From the NCBI GenBank assembly GCA_031275085.1, contig JAISPG010000063.1:1-64000 (forward strand): a DNA stretch of 64,000 nt. Reading direction: 5' to 3'. Shown piece by piece: positions 55,250 to 64,000 of the stretch. The translations under genes and the position numbers were made by a program. The DNA comes from Bacteroidales bacterium. Lineage in GTDB: Bacteria; Bacteroidota; Bacteroidia; Bacteroidales; ML635J-15. The notes under the pieces were generated by a model. The model was not told the origin of the DNA, did no database searches, and saw only the letters and a list, made by a program, of their open reading frames with translations. The stretch's first letter is position 1. The number at the start of each line of letters is the position of its first letter.

Positions 55250-56206
55250 TTATATGAAGTATGTATTCTCTTTAAAATTATAACCGTTTAAGAAGTCTTT
55301 GGTTGTTAATCTTTTTTTTCCTGACATCTGAAGTTCGTCTATGTAAATATATCCTTCAGGAATAGCTACTTTTATAAATGTTTTATTATCGGATATTACT
55401 TTTCCGGTTTCGTATTCATGTGAACCTTCTGTAAAATAAGCCTGATAAATTTTTATTATGTTATTTTCATCATCTTTTAATACCGTGAAGGCTGAAGGAT
55501 AAGGGGAGAGTCCTCTTATTAAATTATGTATTTTTTTGGGTTTATCTGTCCAGTTTATACGACAGAATTCTTTGTCTATTTTAGATGCGTATTTTAAGTC
55601 AGGATTATTAAGATTATTTTGTTCTAAGGTTTTGATATTGCCTTTTTCAATATTTTTTACGGTTCTAAGTAATAGTTCTGCTCCCAGATTTTTTAATTTG
55701 TCGTGTAAAGTTCCGGCATTGTCATCATGTGAAATTTCACATTTTTGTTGTAAAATTATATTTCCTGTATCAATATTTTCGTTGATAAAAAAAGTTGTGA
55801 CACCTGTAACTTTTTCTCCGTTTATTATTGCATGATTTATGGGAGCTGCACCACGATAATCCGGTAATAAGGAGCTATGCAAGTTAAATGTTCCCAGTCT
55901 TGGTAATTGCCAGACTTCTTTTGGAAGCATACGGAATGCAACAACAATGAATAAATCGGCATTTAATTCTTTAAGAGTATTTATAAAATTAATGTCTTTT
56001 AATTTTTCAGGTTGAAGAATTAAAAGATTGTTTTCAAGTGCAAATTTTTTAATATCGGAGGAAATAATGTTGCGTCCTCGTCCTGCAGGTTTATCAACAG
56101 CAGTCACTACTGCTTTTATTTCGTAATCATTGTCTAATAGTATTTTTAATGAAGGAACAGCAAATTCAGGAGTTCCCATAAAAATGATACTTGGCTTACT
56201 TGTCAT
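55250..56206 (-). CDS. fmt: Methionyl-tRNA formyltransferase
   Basis: This 318-residue enzyme formylates initiator Met-tRNA with 10-formyl-tetrahydrofolate. The N-terminus IIFMGTPEFAVPSLKIL, the folate loop HSSLLPDYRGAAPINHAI (Asn and His catalytic) and the C-terminal OB domain (LIRGLSPYPSAFTVLK) are all present. It follows ribBA by 10 nt, so it is in the same operon; the folate and flavin genes are simply neighbours. Confidence 0.96.
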   Translation of the reverse strand: MTSKPSIIFMGTPEFAVPSLKILLDNDYEIKAVVTAVDKPAGRGRNIISSDIKKFALENNLLILQPEKLKDINFINTLKELNADLFIVVAFRMLPKEVWQLPRLGTFNLHSSLLPDYRGAAPINHAIINGEKVTGVTTFFINENIDTGNIILQQKCEISHDDNAGTLHDKLKNLGAELLLRTVKNIEKGNIKTLEQNNLNNPDLKYASKIDKEFCRINWTDKPKKIHNLIRGLSPYPSAFTVLKDDENNIIKIYQAYFTEGSHEYETGKVISDNKTFIKVAIPEGYIYIDELQMSGKKRLTTKDFLNGYNFKENTYFI

Positions 56207-56216
56207 ATGAAATAAG

Positions 56217-57452
56217 TTAATCTAAGTTAAGCTCATGACCCATTTTATTTTTTTTGGTTTCCAGATAGAATCTGTTGTATTTGTTTGGTTTTATTTCTAT
56301 ATGGCGTGTTTCAACAATTTCAAGTCCATATCCTTTTAGTCCGGCAAGTTTGCGTGGATTATTTGATATCAGTATCATTTTTTTTACTCCGATACTTCTT
56401 AATATTTGTGCACCAACGCCGTAGTCTCTTTCATCATCTTTAAAACCAAGATGCAGATTTGCTTCAACGGTGTCATATCCTTCATCCTGTAATTTGTATG
56501 CGGCGATTTTATTCATAAGCCCTATACCTCTGCCTTCCTGATTGAGATATACCAGAACTCCTTTTCCTGCTTCTTCAATCATTTTCATTGATTCATGTAA
56601 TTGTGCCCCGCAGTCGCATCTTTTTGATCCGAATACATCACCTGTTGCACAGCTTGAATGTACTCTTACAATTATAGGTTCATCCGGAGCCCAGGTCCCT
56701 TTTATCAGAGCAGCATGTTCGGCACCATTACTTTTTTGTCTGAACGGAATTATTTGAAAATCTCCATATTCTGTAGGTAATTTAGCCTTTTCTCCTCTTT
56801 CAATAAGACTTTCTGTTTTCAGTCTGTATTTTATAAGATCTTCAATACTTATTATTTTGAGGTCAAATTTTTCTGCTATTTCTATTAATTGCGGCAACCT
56901 GGCCATTGTCCCGTCTTCATTCATTATTTCAACTAATGCTCCTCCGGGTTTTAAACCAGCCATGCGGTTTATATCAACAACAGCCTCTGTATGCCCTGCC
57001 CGGCGTAAAACACCATTATCCTTAGCCATTAAAGGAAATATGTGTCCCGGACGTCCCAGCTCTTCTGGTTTTGTATTTTCATCAACCAAAGCATTTATCG
57101 TTTTGGCCCTGTCGCTTACAGATATACCTGTGGTACAGCCGTTACCTATCAGGTCAACAGATACCGTGAACGGAGTTTCATGTAATGACGTGTTTTTACC
57201 TACCATTAGCTCCAGATTTAATTCTTTGCACCGGCTTTCTGTTAATGGTGCACAGATCAACCCCCGTCCGTATTTTGCCATAAAATTCACTATTTCAGGT
57301 GTAATTTTTTCGGCTGATACAACAAAATCTCCTTCGTTTTCGCGGTCGTAATCGTCAACAACAATTATTACTTTGCCGTTTTTGATATCTTCTATTGCTT
57401 CTTCTATTGTATTAAGCGGTCTACTGATTTCTTTTTGTTGGTTTCCAGACAT
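56217..57452 (-). CDS. ribBA: Bifunctional DHBP synthase / GTP cyclohydrolase II
   Basis: This 411-residue riboflavin enzyme has RibB domain (about 12-210) with acidic metal site [11 protein letters not shown] (33-43) and RPGHIFPL, and RibA domain (about 215-405) with the zinc site [15 protein letters not shown] and the QEGRGIGL motif. Both halves look functional. Its start overlaps the end of the upstream glycosyltransferase by 32 nt, a long overlap that implies translational coupling. No FMN riboswitch was seen upstream, since the gene sits inside an operon. Confidence 0.96.
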   Translation of the reverse strand: MSGNQQKEISRPLNTIEEAIEDIKNGKVIIVVDDYDRENEGDFVVSAEKITPEIVNFMAKYGRGLICAPLTESRCKELNLELMVGKNTSLHETPFTVSVDLIGNGCTTGISVSDRAKTINALVDENTKPEELGRPGHIFPLMAKDNGVLRRAGHTEAVVDINRMAGLKPGGALVEIMNEDGTMARLPQLIEIAEKFDLKIISIEDLIKYRLKTESLIERGEKAKLPTEYGDFQIIPFRQKSNGAEHAALIKGTWAPDEPIIVRVHSSCATGDVFGSKRCDCGAQLHESMKMIEEAGKGVLVYLNQEGRGIGLMNKIAAYKLQDEGYDTVEANLHLGFKDDERDYGVGAQILRSIGVKKMILISNNPRKLAGLKGYGLEIVETRHIEIKPNKYNRFYLETKKNKMGHELNLD

Positions 57453-58587
57453 TTGATTTAACTCCTTTCATTGCTTTGAACATTCCTGTCAATAATGCTA
57501 AATTCATTGAAAAGAAATGTGTTATAAAGCGCAAAAATGTATTATGAATATTTAATTTTTTTAATATAAAGTCAAATAAGGGTAATAAAAATATAGATGA
57601 ATATATAATGGATAAACATAAATAGAATTTATTATAAAATAATAAAATAAGACAAATGATATACGAAATAATAATTAAAACAGGAGTTAACCATCTTAAT
57701 GTTTTATGGGACAAAAAGCAAAAACCTACAGCTTTCCATGGTGGCCACAACATTCTTTTAAATTCCCACAGGTTTTGAAAATTTCCTGTTGCAATTCTTA
57801 CTTTTCTGCGGAATTCGTCAGATAAGTTATTTGATACGTCTTCAAAAACTATTGCATCTAAGTTGTTAATGGTTTTATATTTGTTTTGTATTACTTTCAT
57901 GCAGATATAAAAATCGTCTACCAGAAAATTATAAGGAACGGGAGAGTATAAGTTTCTTCTTATTGCGAAACAGCCACCAAATGGTCCCATCATGGTTCCC
58001 CATAGTAATCCTTCTCTGTTTTTTATTTTTACTTCCCTGGAAATATATGTTTTTTCCTGTATTGAAATTCCTTCTTTTTTTAATCCTGTATTGACCATTT
58101 TAGCATCAACCAGGCCGATTTCAGGATCAGAAAATGGTTTTATCAGTTCATTAATAGTTTGCGGATCGAAAAATACATTTGCATCAGTCAGAATTATAAT
58201 TTCTCCATCCGATTTGTTTATCATTGAATTTATAACATTAGATTTTCCCTGCCTTTGATTATATTCGAAGAATTTAATCAAAGGGTATTTTTCCGCATAA
58301 TTTCTGACTATAGTATTTGTGTTATCGGTACTATTATCGGATCCTATGATTATCTGTATTTTTTCTAAAGGATAATTTGTATTTAAAATTGAATTTAATT
58401 TTTGTTCAATAACGCTTTCTTCATTAAAAAGCGACATTATTACAGATATTTTAGGTTGTGGGTATGTTTGTTTAAAATTGAATTTTTTATTTCTGGAAAG
58501 TATTTGCAAAATAAGCGGGAAACCCAGATATGTATGAAAAACCAGGAATACAATAGTCCAGAATATTATTTGTAATATGATAATCAT
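57421..58587 (-). CDS. Membrane family 2 glycosyltransferase
   Basis: This 388-residue GT2 enzyme has an N-terminal membrane helix (about 2-25), the domain opening [20 protein letters not shown], DxD in [10 protein letters not shown], and a Q/RxxRW-like region [16 protein letters not shown] (the W of the processive motif is displaced). Two or three membrane helices follow near the C-terminus (about 290-365). It begins immediately after the GT4 gene (0 nt gap). The two transferases probably make one glycan. Substrate unknown. Confidence 0.9.
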   Translation of the reverse strand: MIIILQIIFWTIVFLVFHTYLGFPLILQILSRNKKFNFKQTYPQPKISVIMSLFNEESVIEQKLNSILNTNYPLEKIQIIIGSDNSTDNTNTIVRNYAEKYPLIKFFEYNQRQGKSNVINSMINKSDGEIIILTDANVFFDPQTINELIKPFSDPEIGLVDAKMVNTGLKKEGISIQEKTYISREVKIKNREGLLWGTMMGPFGGCFAIRRNLYSPVPYNFLVDDFYICMKVIQNKYKTINNLDAIVFEDVSNNLSDEFRRKVRIATGNFQNLWEFKRMLWPPWKAVGFCFLSHKTLRWLTPVLIIISYIICLILLFYNKFYLCLSIIYSSIFLLPLFDFILKKLNIHNTFLRFITHFFSMNLALLTGMFKAMKGVKSNVWKPTKRNQ

Positions 58588-59790
58588 TTACAAATATTTT
58601 TTATAAAAATCAATTAATCCGGATGCAATAGTATCGTTATTAAAATATTTATTTACAAATTCTATTGCATTATGTGAAATCTTATCATGCAAACTTTTGT
58701 CGTTATATATTCTTTCCATGCATTCAAGAAAATCATTCGGTGTATCTGCAATGAGTATATTCTCATTATTTACAGTATTGATCCCTTCTGTACCTATACT
58801 TGTTGTTATCACAGTTTTGCCAAGCGCCATTCCTTCTATGATTTTTATTCTCATTCCGCTTCCCGACAGGAGAGGAACGACCATTACAGATTTGGAATTA
58901 ATAAAGTCATTTGCATTTTCAATTTCTCCAAGATAAGTAATGTTGTTTTCTTCAAGGTATTTTTCAAATTGTTCGGGTGCATTACGACCGGCCAGATAAA
59001 ATTTAATTTCGGGATGCCTTTCCCTGAATTTGTGCCATACATTATCAATAAACCATTTTAATCCTTCCTGATTGGGCATCCAATCCAATGCTCCTATATG
59101 AAAAAAACCGGGAAATTCCGGAATTAGCCCATTAAGATGGTATCTTTCACTTTCGACTCCGGTTTGAACTACGTGTATAGGTTGTACATTGCCAAGTGAA
59201 TTATATTTTTCCCCATCCCTATAAGTAATAGGAATTAAAAAATCATATTTGTTAATATATTTAAGCTTGAATTCTTTAATTCTATTTGCAAGATTTTTCT
59301 TATAGAATTTTTTTAATGAATTAACTTCGTTTGAAGCTATTCTTTCCCATATTTCATGTTCTATATTATGAGAACGTAAAGCTATTTTTGCAGTTGAATA
59401 TTTTTTTATAATATTGATATATGGAGCTAAATATAATCCTTCTAATTGTATTATATCGTAAGTATTTTCTTTTAAAAGCCTAATTAATTCTTCTTTATAT
59501 TTTTTTGAAATAAACCTTTCTGCATTGTAGGGAGCTTTTGAGAAAAAAAAGTTTTTTAACGCATCATATTTTTTTATATCAATATTAACATTGACGGGAT
59601 AGAATTTTATTTTGTTTGTTATTTCTTTGGGTATTGTATTTAAATCTATAAAATGCTTTGATGTATTCATAGATAAAATACTTACGGTATTTCCTCCTTT
59701 TTGGAGTGCCAATGCTAACGATAAAGTAGCAATCGAACCACCATCTTTTGGCGGGTACGGCATTTTATTAGTCAGCATTAATATATTCAT
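58588..59790 (-). CDS. Family 4 glycosyltransferase
   Basis: This 400-residue GT-B enzyme has the N-terminal acceptor domain starting MLTNKMPYPPKDGGSIATLSLA, and the donor domain with FHIGALDWMPNQEGLKWF and VPLLSGSGMRIKIIEGMALGKTVITT, the Glu being the usual nucleotide-sugar contact. This type (YPP.DGG) belongs to surface polysaccharide and LPS loci. It starts the operon GT4-GT2-ribBA-fmt, with a TAAATTTG box at 59828-59835. Confidence 0.92.
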   Translation of the reverse strand: MNILMLTNKMPYPPKDGGSIATLSLALALQKGGNTVSILSMNTSKHFIDLNTIPKEITNKIKFYPVNVNIDIKKYDALKNFFFSKAPYNAERFISKKYKEELIRLLKENTYDIIQLEGLYLAPYINIIKKYSTAKIALRSHNIEHEIWERIASNEVNSLKKFYKKNLANRIKEFKLKYINKYDFLIPITYRDGEKYNSLGNVQPIHVVQTGVESERYHLNGLIPEFPGFFHIGALDWMPNQEGLKWFIDNVWHKFRERHPEIKFYLAGRNAPEQFEKYLEENNITYLGEIENANDFINSKSVMVVPLLSGSGMRIKIIEGMALGKTVITTSIGTEGINTVNNENILIADTPNDFLECMERIYNDKSLHDKISHNAIEFVNKYFNNDTIASGLIDFYKKYL

Positions 59791-59827
59791 GTTTATTAAT
59801 TGTGAATATTAAATAAAAAATAAAGTG

Positions 59828-59835
59828 CAAATTTA
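59828..59835 (-). promoter_or_regulatory. -7 box before the GT4-GT2-ribBA-fmt operon
   Basis: Minus strand TAAATTTG, 37 nt before the ATG. It falls in the 62-nt gap after the LptF/G gene, so this operon may start here or be read through from upstream. Confidence 0.4.
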
Positions 59836-59852
59836 ATAATTTTATATAGTTT

Positions 59853-61295
59853 TCAGGTTGTTTTTGTTTTTCTTTTGAAGAATTTTGCGATTGACTGATA
59901 AAAATGTGAGCTGATTCTCATTGAATCGTTTGTAGCTTTGAAGGTTAGAAATATAGCCAGCGGTATTAAAATGTATGTACTCATCCACATACCTAAATCT
60001 GCACTTATAACTAGTTCGCGTATTGTATTCTCGAAAGTCATTGAAATTATATAATAAAAAAGAAAGATAACTACTGAAACAATAACAGGAAGTCCAAAAC
60101 CTCCTTTTCTGATAATAGCTCCTAAAGGTGCTCCGATCAGATAAAATAACAAACATGCCAGAGACAATGTATATTTTCTGTGCCATTCAATTTCATGGCG
60201 GGCGATCCATCTTTTACTGCTGGTAAGCTCATCCATTGTTATTTCTATATTTCTTTGAGCTGAACGTCCATAATTAAGTGCTGATTCCAATACTTTATTT
60301 TTCTGACTTCTGTCCAGATTATTGTAAATACTATCCAGGTCATAGGAAAAATCCTTTTGTATCTTTTGTGTTTTTTTTGTCAGTTCAGGATTTCTTGGAA
60401 TTCCTTTAAATATGGAATATGTTACGAGATTTTTCCAATTTTCGTATTCACGATCATTTAAACGCTTTTTTAATGAATCCACAGCATAAAGAATTTGCGA
60501 ATTGTTTATCATGTTGTAGTTATTCCTGAAAAAATCTTCATTACCTCTTTCTAACTCTAATCCATCAAGTTCTACGTATACAGTTTGATGTTCAAACTTT
60601 AATTTTTGATGAGGTTTTGTGTCCGGCGTATTTTGACTTTTTATTTCCTCATAGCTATATCCGTCGTATAGGTCTAATATAATAAAAGCTTTGTCTTCCG
60701 TGATTTTTATAGTTCCGTGTTTTGCCGTAACAACACTTGAATTACCTGATGAATTGCGATTGTCATATATCAATATGTTTTCAAGAACATTACTATTACG
60801 TGTTTTTTTATCTGCTTTTATACTGAAATTCTCAACAGGTTCATTAAAAATTCCACTTTGAATATTTACCTCAGGATTTTTTTCATTTATACTATATAAT
60901 AACGAACGCATTTTTAAATTTGTATAAGGTAAAATATCATTAGAGAAATAAAATGTTGCTATACTGATCAATATAGTAAATATAAGTAGTGGAAACATGA
61001 TCCTGTATAGTGATATTCCTCCTGCTTTCATAGCAAAAAGCTCATTTTTTTCTCCAAGGTTCCCGAATGTCATTAATGAAGCTAATAATACAGATAAAGG
61101 CATTGCCATTGGAACGAGCCCTAAAGAGGCATAAAGTAAAAGTTCTGTAATTACTGTCCAATCCAAACCTTTACCTACAAGTTCATCAATATATTTCCAC
61201 AGGAATTGCATCAATAAGAGGAATATGCATACGAAGAATGTAATGAACCATGGGCCTATAAAAGATTTGATGATATATTTATGCAGCTTCTTCAA
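59853..61295 (-). CDS. LptF/LptG family permease
   Basis: This 480-residue protein of the YjgP/YjgQ family forms the membrane part of the LPS exporter LptBFGC. It has three N-terminal membrane helices with PMAMPLSVLLASLMTFGNLGEKNELFAMKAGG as the hallmark coupling helix region, a periplasmic beta-jellyroll (about 130-260) and three C-terminal helices (GAPLGAIIRKGGFGLP). The periplasmic domain is followed by an extra helical insert of about 100 residues, as in Bacteroidota members. The start codon is TTG at 61295, 20 nt after the -7 box; no ATG precedes the first helix. Confidence 0.93.
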   Translation of the reverse strand: MKKLHKYIIKSFIGPWFITFFVCIFLLLMQFLWKYIDELVGKGLDWTVITELLLYASLGLVPMAMPLSVLLASLMTFGNLGEKNELFAMKAGGISLYRIMFPLLIFTILISIATFYFSNDILPYTNLKMRSLLYSINEKNPEVNIQSGIFNEPVENFSIKADKKTRNSNVLENILIYDNRNSSGNSSVVTAKHGTIKITEDKAFIILDLYDGYSYEEIKSQNTPDTKPHQKLKFEHQTVYVELDGLELERGNEDFFRNNYNMINNSQILYAVDSLKKRLNDREYENWKNLVTYSIFKGIPRNPELTKKTQKIQKDFSYDLDSIYNNLDRSQKNKVLESALNYGRSAQRNIEITMDELTSSKRWIARHEIEWHRKYTLSLACLLFYLIGAPLGAIIRKGGFGLPVIVSVVIFLFYYIISMTFENTIRELVISADLGMWMSTYILIPLAIFLTFKATNDSMRISSHFYQSIAKFFKRKTKTT

Positions 61296-61314
61296 AGTTT
61301 TTCTTTTTAGGACA

Positions 61315-61322
61315 CAAAGTTA
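61315..61322 (-). promoter_or_regulatory. -7 box of the LptF/G gene
   Basis: Minus strand TAACTTTG, fitting TAnnTTTG and supporting the TTG start at 61295. Confidence 0.45.
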
Positions 61323-61547
61323 TAAAAAAGTTGAAAGTATGAAGTTAAAAGTTTATAAAGTTTATTTCATTACATTTAATGAACTCTGTTTCGGTTGTCT
61401 CTCAACACAAATCTATGTCCGGCTGTAAAGTTAAAGTAACAAGCTTTTCTTGTTATAAATAATTTTTATGATCTTGGAAATAAAAAACTTTTGATTGATT
61501 ACTTTGTTTTTAGTATAATTATTATAAATTCAGCCAAAAAAGACGGA

Positions 61548-62444
61548 ATGGATGAAAATGTTTTAAATTATCTGATTGCTAAACCGGGGCATGAGCATAA
61601 GGTTTCGGATTTTGATACTGATCATACCGGAACTTTTAAAAAAGCTTATATAAGCGAATTGATGTCGGAAAACAAGAAAAAAATATCAAAATTACAGAAT
61701 ATATTATATGCTAATGACAGGTATTCTGTTTTGATAATTTTTCAGGCAATGGATGCGGCAGGTAAGGACAGTACAATAAAAAGTGTCATGTCCGGAATTA
61801 ATCCGCAGGGATGCCAGGTATTTTCATTTAAACAACCATCGTCTGAAGAACTGGATCATGATTATCTGTGGCGTATCAATAAGGCATTGCCGGAAAAAGG
61901 GCGTATTGGTATTTTTAACAGATCTCATTATGAAGATGTGCTTATTTCAAAAGTACATCCCGAAATTTTGTTGAAAAATAAGATCCCCGGAATAAAAGAA
62001 CTAAAAGATATTGATGAAGAATTCTGGAACAGGCGTTACAGGCAAATTAATGATTTTGAAAAATATCTTACAGAGAATGGAACTGTTATAATAAAATTTT
62101 TTTTAAATATATCTAAAGAGGAACAGGCTAAAAGGTTTCTTTCCAGAATTAAGGATAAATCAAAAAACTGGAAATTTTCATCTTTTGACATTACCGAACG
62201 TGAATTTTGGGATAAATATATGTCAGCTTATTCTGCTGTTTTAACAAAAACTTCTAAGGAATGGGCTCCATGGTATGTTATTCCTGCTGATAATAAGCGG
62301 TTTATGCAATATGTAACCGGGCAAATAATTTTAAATACGCTTTCTTCTTTGAGTTTATCATACCCCGAGATCAGTAAGGAAGAAAAAAACATGTTAGGTG
62401 TAATTAAAAAAAATCTACTTAAAGAGATAGATGAGGATAAATAA
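61548..62444 (+). CDS. ppk2: Polyphosphate kinase 2 family protein
   Basis: This protein of about 298 residues transfers phosphate between polyphosphate and nucleotides (ADP or AMP). Walker A is MDAAGKDST (68-76), the lid and Walker B area NRSHYEDVLISKVHPE is diagnostic, and WAPWYVIPADNKRF closes the domain. The frame opens at TTG 61491, but the ATG at 61548 (MDENVLNYLI) matches the usual start of one-domain PPK2 proteins. Class (I, II or III) cannot be fixed by eye. Single gene. Confidence 0.93.
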   Translation: MDENVLNYLIAKPGHEHKVSDFDTDHTGTFKKAYISELMSENKKKISKLQNILYANDRYSVLIIFQAMDAAGKDSTIKSVMSGINPQGCQVFSFKQPSSEELDHDYLWRINKALPEKGRIGIFNRSHYEDVLISKVHPEILLKNKIPGIKELKDIDEEFWNRRYRQINDFEKYLTENGTVIIKFFLNISKEEQAKRFLSRIKDKSKNWKFSSFDITEREFWDKYMSAYSAVLTKTSKEWAPWYVIPADNKRFMQYVTGQIILNTLSSLSLSYPEISKEEKNMLGVIKKNLLKEIDEDK

Positions 62445-62462
62445 ATATAATTTATTATAATA

Positions 62463-62591
62463 TTAAAATTTGTATTCCAGGCCTATATAGCTAGATGGTA
62501 TAAAAGAATCAAATATCAGGAAAAGAACTTCTGTTGAACTAAAACCTATACCTCCCAGTAAATGAATATTATTTTCAATATATTTTTGACA
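62463..62591 (-). pseudogene. C-terminal remnant of an outer-membrane beta-barrel protein
   Basis: On the minus strand a 42-codon open stretch has no start codon and is preceded by an in-frame stop. It reads IHLLGGIGFSSTEVLF and ends SYIGLEYKF, with alternating hydrophobic residues and the terminal Phe of Bacteroidota outer membrane barrels. Nothing upstream continues it. It is probably the last piece of a gene deleted between ppk2 and lysS. Confidence 0.5.
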
Positions 62592-62650
62592 TTAAAAGTT
62601 TTGAAGTAAAAAAGAATAACTTTCTTATAAGCCTAATTTAAAATAAAATG

Positions 62651-62658
62651 TATTTTTG
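62651..62658 (+). promoter_or_regulatory. -7 box of lysS
   Basis: TATTTTTG, 16 nt before the lysS ATG. Confidence 0.45.
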
Positions 62659-62674
62659 TGAAAAATATTCAAAA

Positions 62675-64000
62675 ATGGATTACATAGGATTAAATGAGCA
62701 AGAAATAATAAGAAGAGAAGCCCTTAAAGAGTTGAGGAATTTAGGAATAAATCCTTATCCCGCAGCAGAATACCCAGTCAATATGCATACTATTGATGTT
62801 CTTGAGAAATTCAGTGATGCTGATATGTCGAAAGATCTGGAAAATGTTTGTATTGCAGGACGTATTATGAGTCGCCGTATTATGGGTAATGCTTCATTTG
62901 CAGAACTTCAGGATGACAGCGGACGAATTCAGTTATATTTTAAACGTGATGATATATGTCCCGGCGATGATAAAACAATGTATAATGTTGTTTTTAAGAA
63001 ATTATTGGATATAGGAGATATTATAGGAGTTAAAGGATATGCATTCAGAACTCAGATGGGAGAGATATCGGTACATGTTAAGGAATTTACAATTTTGAGT
63101 AAATCGCTTCATCCGCTTCCTGTTGTAAAAGAAAAAGACGGGAAAATTTATGATGCTTTCAGTGATCCTGAACAACGTTACAGGAACCGTTCCATGGATT
63201 TGATCGTAAATCCTCATGTTAAAGAAGCGTTTGTAAAACGTACACAATTAACTAACTCTATGCGTTCATTTCTGAATAATAAAGGTTATCTGGAAGTAGA
63301 AACTCCAATTTTACAACCTTTATATGGCGGAGCAGCTGCACGTCCGTTCAAAACTTTCCATAATACACATAGTCAGGAGTTATATTTAAGAATTGCTAAT
63401 GAGTTGTATTTGAAAAGGCTTATAGTTGGCGGTTTTGACGGTGTGTACGAATTTTCAAAAGATTTCCGTAATGAAGGAATGGACAGGTTCCATAATCCTG
63501 AATTCACCCAGATGGAGTTATATGTTGCATATAAAGACTATAACTGGATGATGGATCTGGTTGAAGAAATGGTCGAAAAAATTGCAGTAGATGTAAACGG
63601 ATCAACGGTAGTAAGGGTAGGAGATAATGATATTGATTTTAAACGTCCGTGGAAACGATATACAATGTTTGAAGCTATTGAACATTTTACCGGAATAGAT
63701 ATATCTAAAATGAATGAGGCTGAATTATTTAAAACTGCCAAAAGCCTGAATGTAGAAGTTGATGACAGTATGGGAAAAGGTAAACTGATAGATGAAATCT
63801 TCGGTGAATGTTGTGAACATAAATTGATCCAACCTACATTTATAACTGATTATCCGATCGAAATGTCGCCTCTTGCAAAAAAACACCGTAGTGTGGAAGG
63901 TCTTGTAGAACGTTTTGAAGCTGTATGTAACGGAAAAGAAATCTGTAATGCATATTCTGAACTTAATGACCCGATAGATCAGCGCGAAAGATTTGAACAA
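62675..64000 (+). CDS. lysS: Lysine--tRNA ligase, class II (3' end beyond the window)
   Basis: 442 codons are visible with no stop; the usual length is about 500-580, so the end lies outside. The N-terminal OB-fold anticodon-binding domain (about 55-160) carries [26 protein letters not shown]. The class II catalytic core has motif 1 region [18 protein letters not shown] and motif 2 [20 protein letters not shown]; motif 3 is beyond the edge. The gene was identified by reading the sequence from the ATG at 62675. It charges tRNA-Lys. Confidence 0.96.
   Translation, partial: MDYIGLNEQEIIRREALKELRNLGINPYPAAEYPVNMHTIDVLEKFSDADMSKDLENVCIAGRIMSRRIMGNASFAELQDDSGRIQLYFKRDDICPGDDKTMYNVVFKKLLDIGDIIGVKGYAFRTQMGEISVHVKEFTILSKSLHPLPVVKEKDGKIYDAFSDPEQRYRNRSMDLIVNPHVKEAFVKRTQLTNSMRSFLNNKGYLEVETPILQPLYGGAAARPFKTFHNTHSQELYLRIANELYLKRLIVGGFDGVYEFSKDFRNEGMDRFHNPEFTQMELYVAYKDYNWMMDLVEEMVEKIAVDVNGSTVVRVGDNDIDFKRPWKRYTMFEAIEHFTGIDISKMNEAELFKTAKSLNVEVDDSMGKGKLIDEIFGECCEHKLIQPTFITDYPIEMSPLAKKHRSVEGLVERFEAVCNGKEICNAYSELNDPIDQRERFEQ

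Noticed and set aside
59842-60186. Minus-strand 114-codon frame
   Set aside because: Out-of-frame shadow inside the LptF/G gene.

Overview
The window comes from an AT-rich member of the Bacteroidota, most likely an anaerobic, amino-acid-fermenting relative of the Bacteroidales; the exact genus cannot be read from it. The reasons are three secreted proteins with type IX secretion (T9SS) sorting tails, a PorE-like TPR/PD40/OmpA protein, Bacteroidota-specific families (DUF4468, DUF4831, DUF3078, TIGR02757), and many genes preceded by the Bacteroidota promoter pattern TTTG, 19-20 nt, TAnnTTTG. No rRNA, CRISPR array, prophage or intact mobile element was seen.

Layout. 0-8.9 kb: a membrane glycosyltransferase, a DUF4468 protein, an ABC transporter operon ending with its own GntR-type regulator, lepA, a polysaccharide deacetylase and two small unknown proteins. 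8.9-18.8 kb: a GT4 glycosyltransferase with an Ig-like lipoprotein, a CCA-adding enzyme, thioredoxin, the PorE-like protein, a hot-dog thioesterase, and a pyruvate-carboxylase-B/oxaloacetate-decarboxylase-like protein that has lost its biotin-accepting lysine. 18.8-24.1 kb: an accessory island of five same-strand genes, the first four parted by GC-richer structured spacers that share a core motif (integron-cassette-like), closed by a broken IS4-type transposase. 24.1-29.1 kb: C69 dipeptidase, lgt, a LysE exporter, a TIGR02757 protein and a tRNA methyltransferase. 29.1-36.3 kb: three tandem paralogous T9SS cargo proteins with nearly identical tails and terminators. 36.4-38.2 kb: two LPS-type glycosyltransferases.

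38.3-46.1 kb is the metabolic core. On the minus strand lies an acyl-CoA dehydrogenase, etfB, etfA, MaoC hydratase and FabG-like reductase operon. On the plus strand, divergently, lies a CoA-transferase alpha subunit, kal, kce and kdd operon. Together these cover the late steps of lysine fermentation to acetate and butyrate: Kdd and Kce turn 3,5-diaminohexanoate into acetoacetate and 3-aminobutyryl-CoA, Kal makes crotonyl-CoA, and Bcd/Etf makes butyryl-CoA. The reductase and hydratase could feed acetoacetyl-CoA into the same crotonyl-CoA pool. The aminomutases and the CoA-transferase beta subunit are not in the window.

46.3-64 kb: POT peptide transporter, NAD(P)HX repair enzyme, a DUF4831 plus Omp85-like pair, tRNA-Gly and tRNA-Leu, a DUF3078 protein, a dihydroorotate-dehydrogenase-like protein, fmt, ribBA, two glycosyltransferases, an LptF/G permease, a PPK2 kinase, a remnant of an outer-membrane barrel protein, and lysS, which runs off the right edge.
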